Shown here piece after piece: positions 1 to 6,603 of a DNA stretch of 31,091 nt. Under the pieces are notes generated by a model. That model worked only from the letters and a program-made list of their open reading frames with translations. It ran no database searches and had not been told where the DNA came from. The stretch covers positions 1-31,091 of the forward strand of contig UQDU01000025.1 in NCBI GenBank assembly GCA_900539915.1. The letters run 5' to 3'. Each line of letters opens with the position of its first letter. Position 1 is the stretch's first letter. The stretch comes from an uncultured Bacteroidales bacterium. GTDB taxonomy: Bacteria > Bacteroidota > Bacteroidia > Bacteroidales > Muribaculaceae. The translations under genes were made by a program, and so were the position numbers.

Positions 1-3
1 AAA

Positions 4-34
4 TTGAATTCTATCGAAGAATTGGATAATTTTG
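4..34 (+). promoter_or_regulatory. Bacteroidota-type promoter with no recognisable gene downstream
   Basis: TTG at 4-6, a 20-nt spacer, then TAATTTTG at 27-34 matches the TTTG/TTG-N19-20-TAnnTTTG consensus. Transcription would start near 40. No convincing ORF follows before the tRNA-Cys promoter at 510, so the transcript could be a small RNA or a decayed gene. Confidence 0.5.
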
Positions 35-509
35 CACTTGCCAGTTGACTCTGCACTCGTTTTAAACTGCGTATCGAATTTTACTATTACCCGATTTTTT
101 AATACACACACACAACAGGGCGGCTTGCACGTCATCAAATATCTTCATAATGCCAATTCTCCAACGGCGATTACCATCAGTATCCCATTACGAGCTTACA
201 TTATTGAAGGACTGTCATAGAAACAGTCTCCGCATCGCTACATCCGTTTGCTGCGGATGGATGCCTGTGGGACTTTATGACCATTATGCAAAACACTCCA
301 AGCGATGCGAGGGTAAACTTTTACCTTGTTTTGGGGATGTTAGCACCGGCATGGTCTCAGACCACTGTCAGGAACCATGTCGGTGCTATAATGGTCTATA
401 TTAAGTTTGTAGACGCGGCTCCTGTGTCCTATCCTCTTGAAGATGTGGAAGTAATGGCATCCTGCGTTGATCTATTCCGAATGACGCTGACAAATTAGAT
501 GCCGAAATA
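35..509. other. Gene-free stretch
   Basis: About 475 bases in which I recognise no protein or structured RNA. Short ORFs exist on the plus strand (for example 277-498) but none resembles a known protein. A small hairpin is visible at 241-259 (CATCCG...CGGATG). The stretch could be a decayed gene or encode an RNA transcribed from the promoter at 4-34. Confidence 0.4.
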
Positions 510-541
510 TTTGCAAAATAGGTATTTTTGACTTAACTTTG
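510..541 (+). promoter_or_regulatory. Promoter of tRNA-Cys
   Basis: TTTG at 510-513, a 20-nt spacer, and TAACTTTG at 534-541, ending 23 nt before the tRNA. The box continues into TTTGCACTCGCAAACCAC (538-555), which is nearly identical to the sequence ahead of tRNA-Ser at 16525-16542. Confidence 0.75.
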
Positions 542-564
542 CACTCGCAAACCACCAATGACAT

Positions 565-635
565 GGTTCCTTGACCGAGTGGTTAGGTAGCGGTCTGCAA
601 AACCGTTTACAGCAGTTCGAATCTGCTAGGAACCT
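565..635 (+). tRNA. tRNA-Cys (GCA)
   Basis: A full cloverleaf can be drawn. The acceptor stem is 565-571 paired with 628-634. The anticodon stem is 590-594 with 602-606, enclosing loop CTGCAAA and anticodon GCA at 597-599. The T-arm contains GTTCGAATC. The discriminator is U (635), as expected for cysteine tRNAs. The 3' CCA is not encoded. The gene has its own promoter upstream and a hairpin terminator directly downstream. Confidence 0.95.
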
Positions 636-641
636 CCCTCA

Positions 642-673
642 ATCGGGGCTTTACCACAAGGTAAAGCCCCGAT
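642..673 (+). terminator. Hairpin terminator after tRNA-Cys
   Basis: ATCGGGGCTTTACC (642-655) and its exact reverse complement (660-673) form a 14-bp stem around the loop ACAA. There is no long T run, so it may act mainly as a processing or stabilising hairpin. Confidence 0.7.
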
Positions 674-690
674 GCTTTATGTCGGTGCAT

Positions 691-720
691 AAAAAAGATG
701 CGCCCCGCGAGAGGACGCAT
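691..720 (-). terminator. Intrinsic terminator for the cpsB-side operon
   Basis: Read on the minus strand, ATGCG-T-CC pairs with GG-G-GCGCAT around TCTCGC, followed by C and six T residues (complement of AAAAAA at 691-696). It lies about 140 nt downstream of the phosphatase stop codon. Confidence 0.6.
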
Positions 721-739
721 TTAGAATTGATGCTTGAAC

Positions 740-762
740 GGCATGTCCCTACTGCGATGAGT
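740..762 (+). repeat. Half copy of the palindromic repeat at 6461-6544
   Basis: These 23 nt are identical to 6531-6553, the right half of the palindromic element plus its outer flank TGCGATGAGT. It lies in the non-coding space downstream of the phosphatase gene. TGCTTGAACGGC stands just before it (731-742), and the same 12 nt occur at 6439-6450 before the complete element. Confidence 0.7.
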
Positions 763-858
763 CCTGGCAGTCAACCAAAACCAGGGAAACACAAGGGTGT
801 ACCCCTGCGATTTGGCGGTTTTGCAACACAGCTCTATCGGATTGGAGAGGGTCGAGAG

Positions 859-1608
859 TCAGAGGGTGTCGTTGAGCAGACGGCCCTGAAGGGCTTCGAA
901 ATGCTTACGGGCTTTGTTGGTGCGCAGATAGGCGTCGATGGTGTCAGCGTGGCGGTGGCTGTGGAGGTCAGTGCCTAAGAAGTCCACAAATCCCATGCTG
1001 ATGAGCCATTCGGCGGTTTCGCGGTCGGTAGAGCCGTATTGACCGGCGAGACTCAGTATGTTGGTCTGGAACAGCAGCCCCTTGTGATGGAGTTCTGCGT
1101 ATCGTTGCCGCCCGGCATTCCCTGCGTAGTTATAGTATTTGTAGCGTTCGGGATGGGCCAGTATGGGCACAAGCCCCTTGAGTTTCAGATTGAAAACCAC
1201 ATTTTCCAAATCCCAAGGCTCCTGCATGAATGAATTTTCGATCAGGATATAGTCTTTAGGGAGTGTTGTCGCGATGCCCTGCTCGATTTGTCGGGTCGAC
1301 AGTTCGCCGATGCGGTATTCGGCATGGCGTTCGACTTCCAGGTCAAGATTGTTTTTCCTGACAGCTTCCTGTAGCTCTTCCAGTGCAGGGTCAAGTGTGT
1401 CGGGCGAGTTTTCAAAAACATCGTCAGCCACATGCGGACTCGCATAAGTGCGTTTGAGACCCCAGCCCTGCATGCGCGTCAGAAGTTCGATAGAGGTGTC
1501 GACATCGGGTGACCCATCGTCCACTCCCGGTACTATGTGGCAATGTATGTCGGTATATATAGGAAGCTTTACAGCCTCCTTAGGGCTTTTCTTAAAAAAA
1601 CTGATCAT
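859..1608 (-). CDS. CpsB/YwqE-type tyrosine-protein phosphatase (PHP superfamily)
   Basis: A 249-residue metal-dependent phosphatase of the PHP fold, the family that removes phosphate from bacterial tyrosine kinases controlling capsule or exopolysaccharide synthesis. The sequence shows the family's metal-binding motifs in order: HCH at 22-24 within TDIHCHIVPGVDDG, H59, E124 in ILIENSF, H152 in AHPERY, and D214/H216/H218 in GTDLHSHRH. Length is normal for the family and there is no signal peptide, so it should be cytoplasmic. It lies 66 bp downstream of the DUF4831 gene on the same strand and I see no clear promoter between them. No capsule genes or tyrosine kinase are adjacent, so its substrate here is unknown. 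Confidence 0.88.
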   Translation of the reverse strand: MISFFKKSPKEAVKLPIYTDIHCHIVPGVDDGSPDVDTSIELLTRMQGWGLKRTYASPHVADDVFENSPDTLDPALEELQEAVRKNNLDLEVERHAEYRIGELSTRQIEQGIATTLPKDYILIENSFMQEPWDLENVVFNLKLKGLVPILAHPERYKYYNYAGNAGRQRYAELHHKGLLFQTNILSLAGQYGSTDRETAEWLISMGFVDFLGTDLHSHRHADTIDAYLRTNKARKHFEALQGRLLNDTL

Positions 1609-1674
1609 AAATAGTTGCTCTGAATATGATGTGCGTCTTATATTACAACAGTGACGGGGTTACTGTTGTTTGCG

Positions 1675-2772
1675 TCAGCGTGTAGCAATGCCGGTCTCTT
1701 TGACAGCTCCTGTCAGAGGGTCAAAGTGGGCGTAGCCTGGAGCTTTCTTGTCGGAGAAGAGTGACGGTTCCATGCCGAATACCACTCCGAGCTGTGGGAT
1801 GTGGAGTGTCTTTTTGTCTAATTCCTTTCCGTCGTAGACTATGGATAACTCTGCCGTGCCCGGTATGCGGTATGCAACTCCTCCCTTGGGGAAGCGGCGT
1901 TCTTCGCCTTTGTCGGTAAGCGGCATCGTACCTTTGGTTATGACTTTGTAGATGAGATATATGGGTTCGCCGGCGAGGTCATCGGCTGCTATGAGGCCTT
2001 TGACCGGCGAAATCCTGGCTATGACTGTTTTCTGGGATTCTTCTCCCGGCACAAATGTGTATGTGCCCACTTCCGATGATGATACTGTCACACCCATGAA
2101 CATAGCCGTGAGGGCTTCTTCCTGCTGGGTCAGATTGTCAAGGGCGATTTGCATGGCCTGGCCGTCCTTGGGCATGCCGTCGGCGTTGCCCGATATGATG
2201 TCATTGCGGTTTTGGCGCAGCTCGAATATCTTGTCAGCGGCAAGTTCTGCACGCTTGGCTGTAGATGTGCTCTGTATCATCTCCTCTGTCATGGCCTGAC
2301 GCGCTGCCGGCGTGTCAAGTATGCTCGGCTGCGCCTGTCGTGGTTTCAGCGACGTTGTCGCTGCGGAGGGTGGAATGTAGTTCTCGTCATTGATGCTGAC
2401 AGGGGCATTGTTGGAGTCTACGACTATGGTAACCGGGGTGCCGTTCTTAAATTGCACGCTGTATCTCTGCTCGTCATCGGGCACCGCTTTCTGTGTCAGT
2501 TCGGCTCCAGTGAGCGTCCACTTCTGAGACCTGGCTTGTATGGGGGAAGTCTTCAGGTATTTGGCAGTATAGTTATGAAACTCGCCGGGCCGCGACTCTG
2601 TAAGCTCGGCTTCGAGGGTGACATCTATCACAGCTGACGGCAGCGTATATATCAGCCCGTAGTCATTGGCTTTGGTGGCGGTCAGCTTGGTGGTGTTCTG
2701 CGCAGCTGAGGGCATGGCGGCAGTGATGCTCAGAGCCGTGGCTGCCATTGACATTATTATTGTGCGTAACAT
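1675..2772 (-). CDS. DUF4831 family exported protein
   Basis: A 365-residue protein with a cleavable signal peptide: a hydrophobic stretch at about 5-22, then a likely AxA-type site near PSAAQ at 21-25. The body resembles Bacteroidales DUF4831 proteins as I know them, including the segment MTEEMIQSTSTAKRAELAAD (160s-170s) followed by FELRQNRN and later a DDLAGEPIYL segment. The function of this family is not established; an envelope role is inferred only from export. It lies 60 bp downstream of the NAD(P)HX repair gene and 66 bp upstream of the CpsB-type phosphatase on the same strand, which suggests co-transcription, although the three have no obvious common task. Confidence 0.82.
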   Translation of the reverse strand: MLRTIIMSMAATALSITAAMPSAAQNTTKLTATKANDYGLIYTLPSAVIDVTLEAELTESRPGEFHNYTAKYLKTSPIQARSQKWTLTGAELTQKAVPDDEQRYSVQFKNGTPVTIVVDSNNAPVSINDENYIPPSAATTSLKPRQAQPSILDTPAARQAMTEEMIQSTSTAKRAELAADKIFELRQNRNDIISGNADGMPKDGQAMQIALDNLTQQEEALTAMFMGVTVSSSEVGTYTFVPGEESQKTVIARISPVKGLIAADDLAGEPIYLIYKVITKGTMPLTDKGEERRFPKGGVAYRIPGTAELSIVYDGKELDKKTLHIPQLGVVFGMEPSLFSDKKAPGYAHFDPLTGAVKETGIATR

Positions 2773-2832
2773 GACCGTTAGTGTCTTAGAGATTGTGATT
2801 ACCGTATAAATGTTTTTCCGGAGTTTGTTGTC

Positions 2833-4350
2833 TCATTCCATAATCTGTGCTATGGCTTTGCCGATGTTGTCGGCTATATCGCCTGCTATGACTCCGTATT
2901 CGCCTTGGCTTTCCGCTGCTATTTCGCCGGCCCAGCCGTGGATGAACACTCCGCACACCGCAGCCACTTCAGGCTTGTATCCTTGGGCAAGCAGTGAGCC
3001 GATGACTCCTGTCAGCACATCGCCGCTGCCCCCTGTGGCCATGGCCGGCGTGCCTGACGAGTTGAAGTAGACGCGGCCGTCGGGACGGACCACTGCCGTG
3101 TAGCGTCCTTTGAGCACGATTATGATGTTATAGTGGTGTGACACCTCTATGGCCTTGAGCAAGCGTGCTTCTGCCGATGTCTGAGGGCCGAACATGCGGT
3201 CAAATTCCCTCTCATGGGGCGTCAGGATGGAGAGCGGCGGCAGATGGTTGAGCAGCGACTGCCTACGGGCTATACAGTTGAGTGCGTCGGCGTCAAACAC
3301 TGCCGGATGCTCCAGGGATTTGATCAGAGTGTCGAGGGCATTGGCTGTCAGCTCGTTCACGCCCAGTCCCGGACCAATGGCCAGAGCGGAGTATTTCTGG
3401 AATGCCTTGACTTCACTGACCACTATGTCATGCTTATCGGCATTGAACAGGGCTTCGGGGACCGACATCTGCAATATGTTGTATCCGCAACGGGCAGTGT
3501 GGACGGTAAGTTTGCCTACCCCTGACCGCAAAGCTCCCTTGGCCGCGAATACGGCGGCTCCCATCATGCCGAAGCTGCCGCTCACAAGCAGCATGGAGCC
3601 ATAGTCGGCTTTGGAGGTGAACTCGCCTCGTGGCCGTAGCAGATGCCGTACCTCATGCCGTTCTACCAGGAAAAATTTCGTAGGAGTGCGGCGTATGGCA
3701 TCCTCGCTCAGATTGATGTCGAGCATCTGCCATTCGCCCACGGTTCGGGCGTTGTCAGACAGGAGGAACGCGAGCCGTGGGAATTGTATGGCTATGGTAA
3801 GTGTGGCATGTATGATGTTGCGTGCCGGATTGTTGGCGTTCCAGTCGGCAAACAAGCCCGATGGCACATCGATTGACACCACTTTGGCTCCGCTATCGTT
3901 GATATTGCGCACCACTGACTGGAATCCGCCGGGCAGCGGATCGTGGAGTCCCGAGCCGAATAGACCGTCGATGACAAGCCAGTTGCTGTTGATGTCGGGC
4001 ATATTGAAGCTTTTGGTCACTTCGGTCAGCATAGGAGCCGGATGAAGCGATTCAAGGGCTTTCTTATAGTGGATGCACTCCTGTGACAGACGATTACCTC
4101 CGATATTAAACAGGTATATCTCGGGTTGCCAGCCGTTCTCTATGAGCCTGTACGCTACTGCCAGAGCATCTGCGCCGTTGTTGCCGTGTCCGGCAAAGAT
4201 GGCTGTCGGTCGGGTAGGACGCCAGCGGCGCATTATTTCTGCGGCCACGCCGTCGGCCACACGGTCTATGAGCTGGAGCGATGTCACTCCTTCATTTTCA
4301 ATCGTGGCACGGTCTATGGCGCGTATATCTTCGTTATTGAAAATTTTCAT
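2833..4350 (-). CDS. nnr: Bifunctional NAD(P)HX epimerase / ADP-dependent NAD(P)HX dehydratase
   Basis: Repairs hydrated NADH/NADPH. The N-terminal YjeF_N domain (about 1-215) epimerises R- and S-NAD(P)HX; the C-terminal carbohydrate-kinase-like domain (about 230-505) dehydrates S-NAD(P)HX with ADP. Visible motifs are GHGNNGADAL (54-63), the VPSG loop near 162, DADALN (353-358), LTPHEREFDR (376-385) and NSSGTPAMATGGSGDVLTG (430-448), the last binding nucleotide. I place the start at 4350 (MKIFNNEDIRAID), giving 505 residues. A start 36 nt further up would add an unrelated peptide and would begin near the probable transcription start (-7 box at 4376-4383). It is divergent from hpt and probably heads a run with the DUF4831 and phosphatase genes. 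Confidence 0.93.
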   Translation of the reverse strand: MKIFNNEDIRAIDRATIENEGVTSLQLIDRVADGVAAEIMRRWRPTRPTAIFAGHGNNGADALAVAYRLIENGWQPEIYLFNIGGNRLSQECIHYKKALESLHPAPMLTEVTKSFNMPDINSNWLVIDGLFGSGLHDPLPGGFQSVVRNINDSGAKVVSIDVPSGLFADWNANNPARNIIHATLTIAIQFPRLAFLLSDNARTVGEWQMLDINLSEDAIRRTPTKFFLVERHEVRHLLRPRGEFTSKADYGSMLLVSGSFGMMGAAVFAAKGALRSGVGKLTVHTARCGYNILQMSVPEALFNADKHDIVVSEVKAFQKYSALAIGPGLGVNELTANALDTLIKSLEHPAVFDADALNCIARRQSLLNHLPPLSILTPHEREFDRMFGPQTSAEARLLKAIEVSHHYNIIIVLKGRYTAVVRPDGRVYFNSSGTPAMATGGSGDVLTGVIGSLLAQGYKPEVAAVCGVFIHGWAGEIAAESQGEYGVIAGDIADNIGKAIAQIME

Positions 4351-4375
4351 ATAAATATTTTCATCTGTCAGTCTG

Positions 4376-4383
4376 CAAAGGTA
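4376..4383 (-). promoter_or_regulatory. -7 box of the nnr promoter
   Basis: TACCTTTG on the minus strand, 25 nt before the chosen start codon. No good TTTG is found 19-21 nt upstream; that position lies against the -7 box of the divergent hpt promoter. Confidence 0.5.
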
Positions 4384-4395
4384 CATTTTTTTTTG

Positions 4396-4403
4396 TAATT
4401 TTG
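4396..4403 (+). promoter_or_regulatory. -7 box of the hpt promoter
   Basis: TAATTTTG; a near match TCTG (4372-4375) lies 20 nt upstream. The leader to the start codon would be about 60 nt. Confidence 0.5.
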
Positions 4404-4469
4404 CAGCAGTAAAAATGCTACTGTCATCAACCCGTATAACACCCTTTTTACATTAACAACCGAAGCCCG

Positions 4470-5024
4470 ATGAAACGTGTCACTTACAAAGGTCTGACAT
4501 TCGAGCCGTATATCGAACGTGACCGTATATCTGCGCGAATCAAAGAACTCGCAGCCCAGATGTCAGATGATTTCAAGGACGACATACCTTTGTTGATATG
4601 TGTGCTCAATGGCGCATTTCCTTTTGCCGCCGATCTTTTCAGAGATTTGGACATCGATGCTGAGATAACGTTCATCAGACTCAAGAGCTACGAAGGGACA
4701 TCGACAAGTGGCAAAGTCAAGGAAATCGCCGGTCTCACCGAAGACATCTCGGGTCGCAGGGTCATAGTGGTTGAAGACATCATTGACACAGGCAACACCA
4801 TGGCCAAGCTGGTCAAGGATCTCGAGGCCCGTAACCCCAAGAGCATAAGCCTCGCATCGCTCCTCTACAAGCCGGAGTCGGTGCGTAAGGACATCAAGCC
4901 TGACTACGTGGGTTTCACCATACCGTCGGCGTTTATCATCGGCTTCGGGCTTGACCTTGACGGTCTCGGACGAAATCTCCGCGACATATGGGTGCTCAGC
5001 GAGAGCCATGACGACGAGGCTTGA
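4470..5024 (+). CDS. hpt: Hypoxanthine phosphoribosyltransferase
   Basis: A 184-residue purine salvage enzyme that joins hypoxanthine or guanine to PRPP. The PRPP-binding signature is present as VIVVEDIIDTGNT (98-110). Other family segments are the LNGAFPFAADL loop (47-57), the flexible-loop region LKSYEGT (71-77) and the base-binding/C-terminal part KPDYVGFTIPSAFIIGFGLD followed by RDIWVL. Length is normal. The start follows a 66-nt leader after the -7 box at 4396-4403. adk lies 108 bp downstream on the same strand, and the gap contains a short hairpin (TTGACC/GGTCAA, 5043-5059), so partial co-transcription is possible. Confidence 0.95.
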   Translation: MKRVTYKGLTFEPYIERDRISARIKELAAQMSDDFKDDIPLLICVLNGAFPFAADLFRDLDIDAEITFIRLKSYEGTSTSGKVKEIAGLTEDISGRRVIVVEDIIDTGNTMAKLVKDLEARNPKSISLASLLYKPESVRKDIKPDYVGFTIPSAFIIGFGLDLDGLGRNLRDIWVLSESHDDEA

Positions 5025-5132
5025 CCATCTGTGCTGCAGGTCTTGACCGTGAGGGTCAACTGTCGCAATCTCTCCTGACAGGTAAAAAAGAACAGATATT
5101 CAGTTTCCAATATTATATATTATAATCTACTC

Positions 5133-5732
5133 ATGTACAATCTGGTAATTTTTGGTGCTCCCGGCAGTGGAAAAGGTACCCAGAGCGCAAAGCTCATAGA
5201 TGAATACGGACTCTTCCACATCTCTACCGGCGATGTACTCCGTGACCACATCTCCCGGGGCACCGAGCTTGGAAAGGTAGCCGACAGCTACATTTCCAAG
5301 GGCAATCTTATCCCTGATTCTCTGATGATAGACATCCTCGCCGATGTCCTTGACAGTAATCCCGAAGCTAAGGACGGCGTCATTTTTGACGGTTTCCCTC
5401 GCACCATACCCCAGGCGCATGCCCTCAATGAGATGCTTGAAAAGCGTGGCTCAAAGCTGCATGCTGTCGTGGGTCTTGAAGTGCCCGACGAAGAGCTCGT
5501 AGCACGCCTCATCAACCGTGGCAAAGAGAGCGGACGCAGCGATGATAACCTTGAGACTATCAACCAGCGTCTCAAAGTGTATCACTCGCAGACAAGTCCC
5601 CTGCGCGATTTCTACCAGAAGCAGGGCAACTACCATGCCATCTACGGTCTCGGCTCCGTCGACTCAATATTCGACACTATACGCACTTCACTCAACAGCC
5701 GCACCGCCACTCCCAAACGTCACCACGCCTGA
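5133..5732 (+). CDS. adk: Adenylate kinase, short form without zinc LID
   Basis: A 199-residue kinase interconverting ATP + AMP with 2 ADP in the cytoplasm. Visible are the P-loop GAPGSGKGT (8-16), the AMP-binding STGDVLR segment (near 32-38), FDGFPRT (near 90) and the R-rich LID hinge followed by DDNLETINQRLKVYH. The LID is a short loop with no Cys motif, so this is the short, zinc-free class. The gene lies 108 bp after hpt in an AT-rich leader (about 5090-5132) without a clear TAnnTTTG box. A symmetric hairpin 25 nt after the stop codon separates it from the convergent gene. Confidence 0.96.
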   Translation: MYNLVIFGAPGSGKGTQSAKLIDEYGLFHISTGDVLRDHISRGTELGKVADSYISKGNLIPDSLMIDILADVLDSNPEAKDGVIFDGFPRTIPQAHALNEMLEKRGSKLHAVVGLEVPDEELVARLINRGKESGRSDDNLETINQRLKVYHSQTSPLRDFYQKQGNYHAIYGLGSVDSIFDTIRTSLNSRTATPKRHHA

Positions 5733-5756
5733 TTCGTTCAAGGCAAAAACATATGT

Positions 5757-5792
5757 CATCGCCCATGCAGCCTCACCGCCGCATGGGCGATG
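5757..5792. terminator. Bidirectional terminator between adk and a convergent gene
   Basis: CATCGCCCATGC (5757-5768) and its exact reverse complement (5781-5792) form a 12-bp stem with a 12-nt loop. The stop codon of the convergent minus-strand gene (5773-5775) lies in the loop, so one stem arm is coding sequence for that gene. Confidence 0.65.
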
Positions 5793-6318
5793 CTTCATTA
5801 AGCCCGGTGTCAAGCGGTGCTGACTCCAAGTTTTCCAACGACTCTTGTTTCCGCTTCAAAGCGCGGCGAGCGAGCCGTTTGCGGTGCTTGTCCTGACGGC
5901 TTTGTAGAGATGCCTGACGGCGCAGCAGCTGTTTCTCGGCCTTGTCGGGCAGCAGCTTCTCGGGGGCTGACGGGTTTGGCTGATTGCAGGGAGCTGGCAT
6001 CTCGGTGGTGGATGTGGTTAGCTGAGGAGTGGAGCGGCGACGCAGCGCGGCGGCACGTGCCCGAGATGAGCGCGTCATGGCTTTGTCAATCTGCGGTATC
6101 AGCAGTGAGAAGATGATTGTGGCTATGTAGGAGATGTCTGTTGGCAGCTGCCCGTTTGCAAGATAGTAGTCAAATAGATCGTGCAAATACTCCTGATTAA
6201 TACCGGGAGCCGCGGCACATGTCGCTGTTATCTGCTGATGGATGTATTTGTAGAATTTTCGCGATACGGGCCGGTCCCATTTCGCTTTGCGCCTGTCGGC
6301 AGTTTTCGTAGCTGCCAT
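5773..6318 (-). CDS. Unrecognised protein with a basic C-terminal tail
   Basis: I do not recognise this 181-residue protein. Residues 1 to about 85 look like a small folded domain (FYKYIHQQI, INQEYLHDLFDYYLANGQLP, then a hydrophobic helix ISYIATIIFSLLIPQIDKAM). From about 88 onward it is low-complexity, rich in Ser/Thr/Pro/Ala and then strongly basic, with Arg/Lys/Gln-rich helical repeats such as QDKHRKRLARRALKRKQ. This suggests a nucleic-acid or ribosome contact, but that is inference. No signal peptide is seen. It is monocistronic: it has its own -7 box (6346-6353), a palindrome over the transcription start, and ends inside a shared hairpin with adk. Confidence 0.65.
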   Translation of the reverse strand: MAATKTADRRKAKWDRPVSRKFYKYIHQQITATCAAAPGINQEYLHDLFDYYLANGQLPTDISYIATIIFSLLIPQIDKAMTRSSRARAAALRRRSTPQLTTSTTEMPAPCNQPNPSAPEKLLPDKAEKQLLRRQASLQSRQDKHRKRLARRALKRKQESLENLESAPLDTGLNEASPMRR

Positions 6319-6328
6319 AACGGTCTGA

Positions 6329-6350
6329 TTTTGTGAAGTTTTTCACAAAA
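6329..6350. promoter_or_regulatory. Palindrome overlapping the promoter of the 5773-6318 gene
   Basis: TTTTGTGAA (6329-6337), spacer GTTT, TTCACAAAA (6342-6350): a perfect 9-bp inverted repeat. It overlaps the minus-strand -7 box TATTTTTG (6346-6353) and the probable transcription start, a typical operator position. It could also fold as a hairpin at the 5' end of the mRNA. Confidence 0.5.
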
Positions 6351-6353
6351 ATA
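6346..6353 (-). promoter_or_regulatory. -7 box of the 5773-6318 gene
   Basis: TATTTTTG on the minus strand, 27 nt before the start codon. No good TTTG element is seen at the expected upstream distance. Confidence 0.4.
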
Positions 6354-6460
6354 GACCCTCGTTTCCGCCATGCCATGCGAAAACATCAGTACCGACAGAC
6401 AGCCATGGCACAATGTCGCTAACTTAAGGTGTCTTTATTGCTTGAACGGCGTTATGATGT

Positions 6461-6544
6461 AGTAGGGACATGCCATGGCATGTCGCCTAAAGCCATGCTA
6501 ATGAGGACGTTGCCTTAGCAGACATGCCATGGCATGTCCCTACT
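6461..6544. repeat. REPIN/MITE-like palindromic element
   Basis: Two 24-nt arms (6461-6484 and 6521-6544) are exact reverse complements. Each contains the 18-bp palindrome GACATGCCATGGCATGTC (6467-6484 and 6521-6538), flanked by AGTAGG on the left and CCTACT on the right. Inside, TGCTAA (6496-6501) and TTAGCA (6515-6520) extend the symmetry. A half copy lies at 740-762. There is no ORF in the element, so mobilisation, if any, would be in trans. It sits between the unrecognised gene and the end of the LptF/G gene, where it may also act as a transcription-stopping hairpin. Confidence 0.7.
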
Positions 6545-6603
6545 GCGATGAGTGCATTCTTTAAGTTTGTGACATTGGGCTACACCTGGGAGCCATGTGC
6601 CGG

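Noticed and set aside
150..498. Small plus-strand ORFs (84 and 73 residues) near the left end
   Set aside because: They overlap each other in different frames, contain no recognisable motif and look like random ORFs.
6462..6543. Invertible promoter flanked by inverted repeats
   Set aside because: The segment between the arms is only 36 bp and holds no TAnnTTTG box; no invertase gene is nearby. A palindromic dispersed repeat explains it better.
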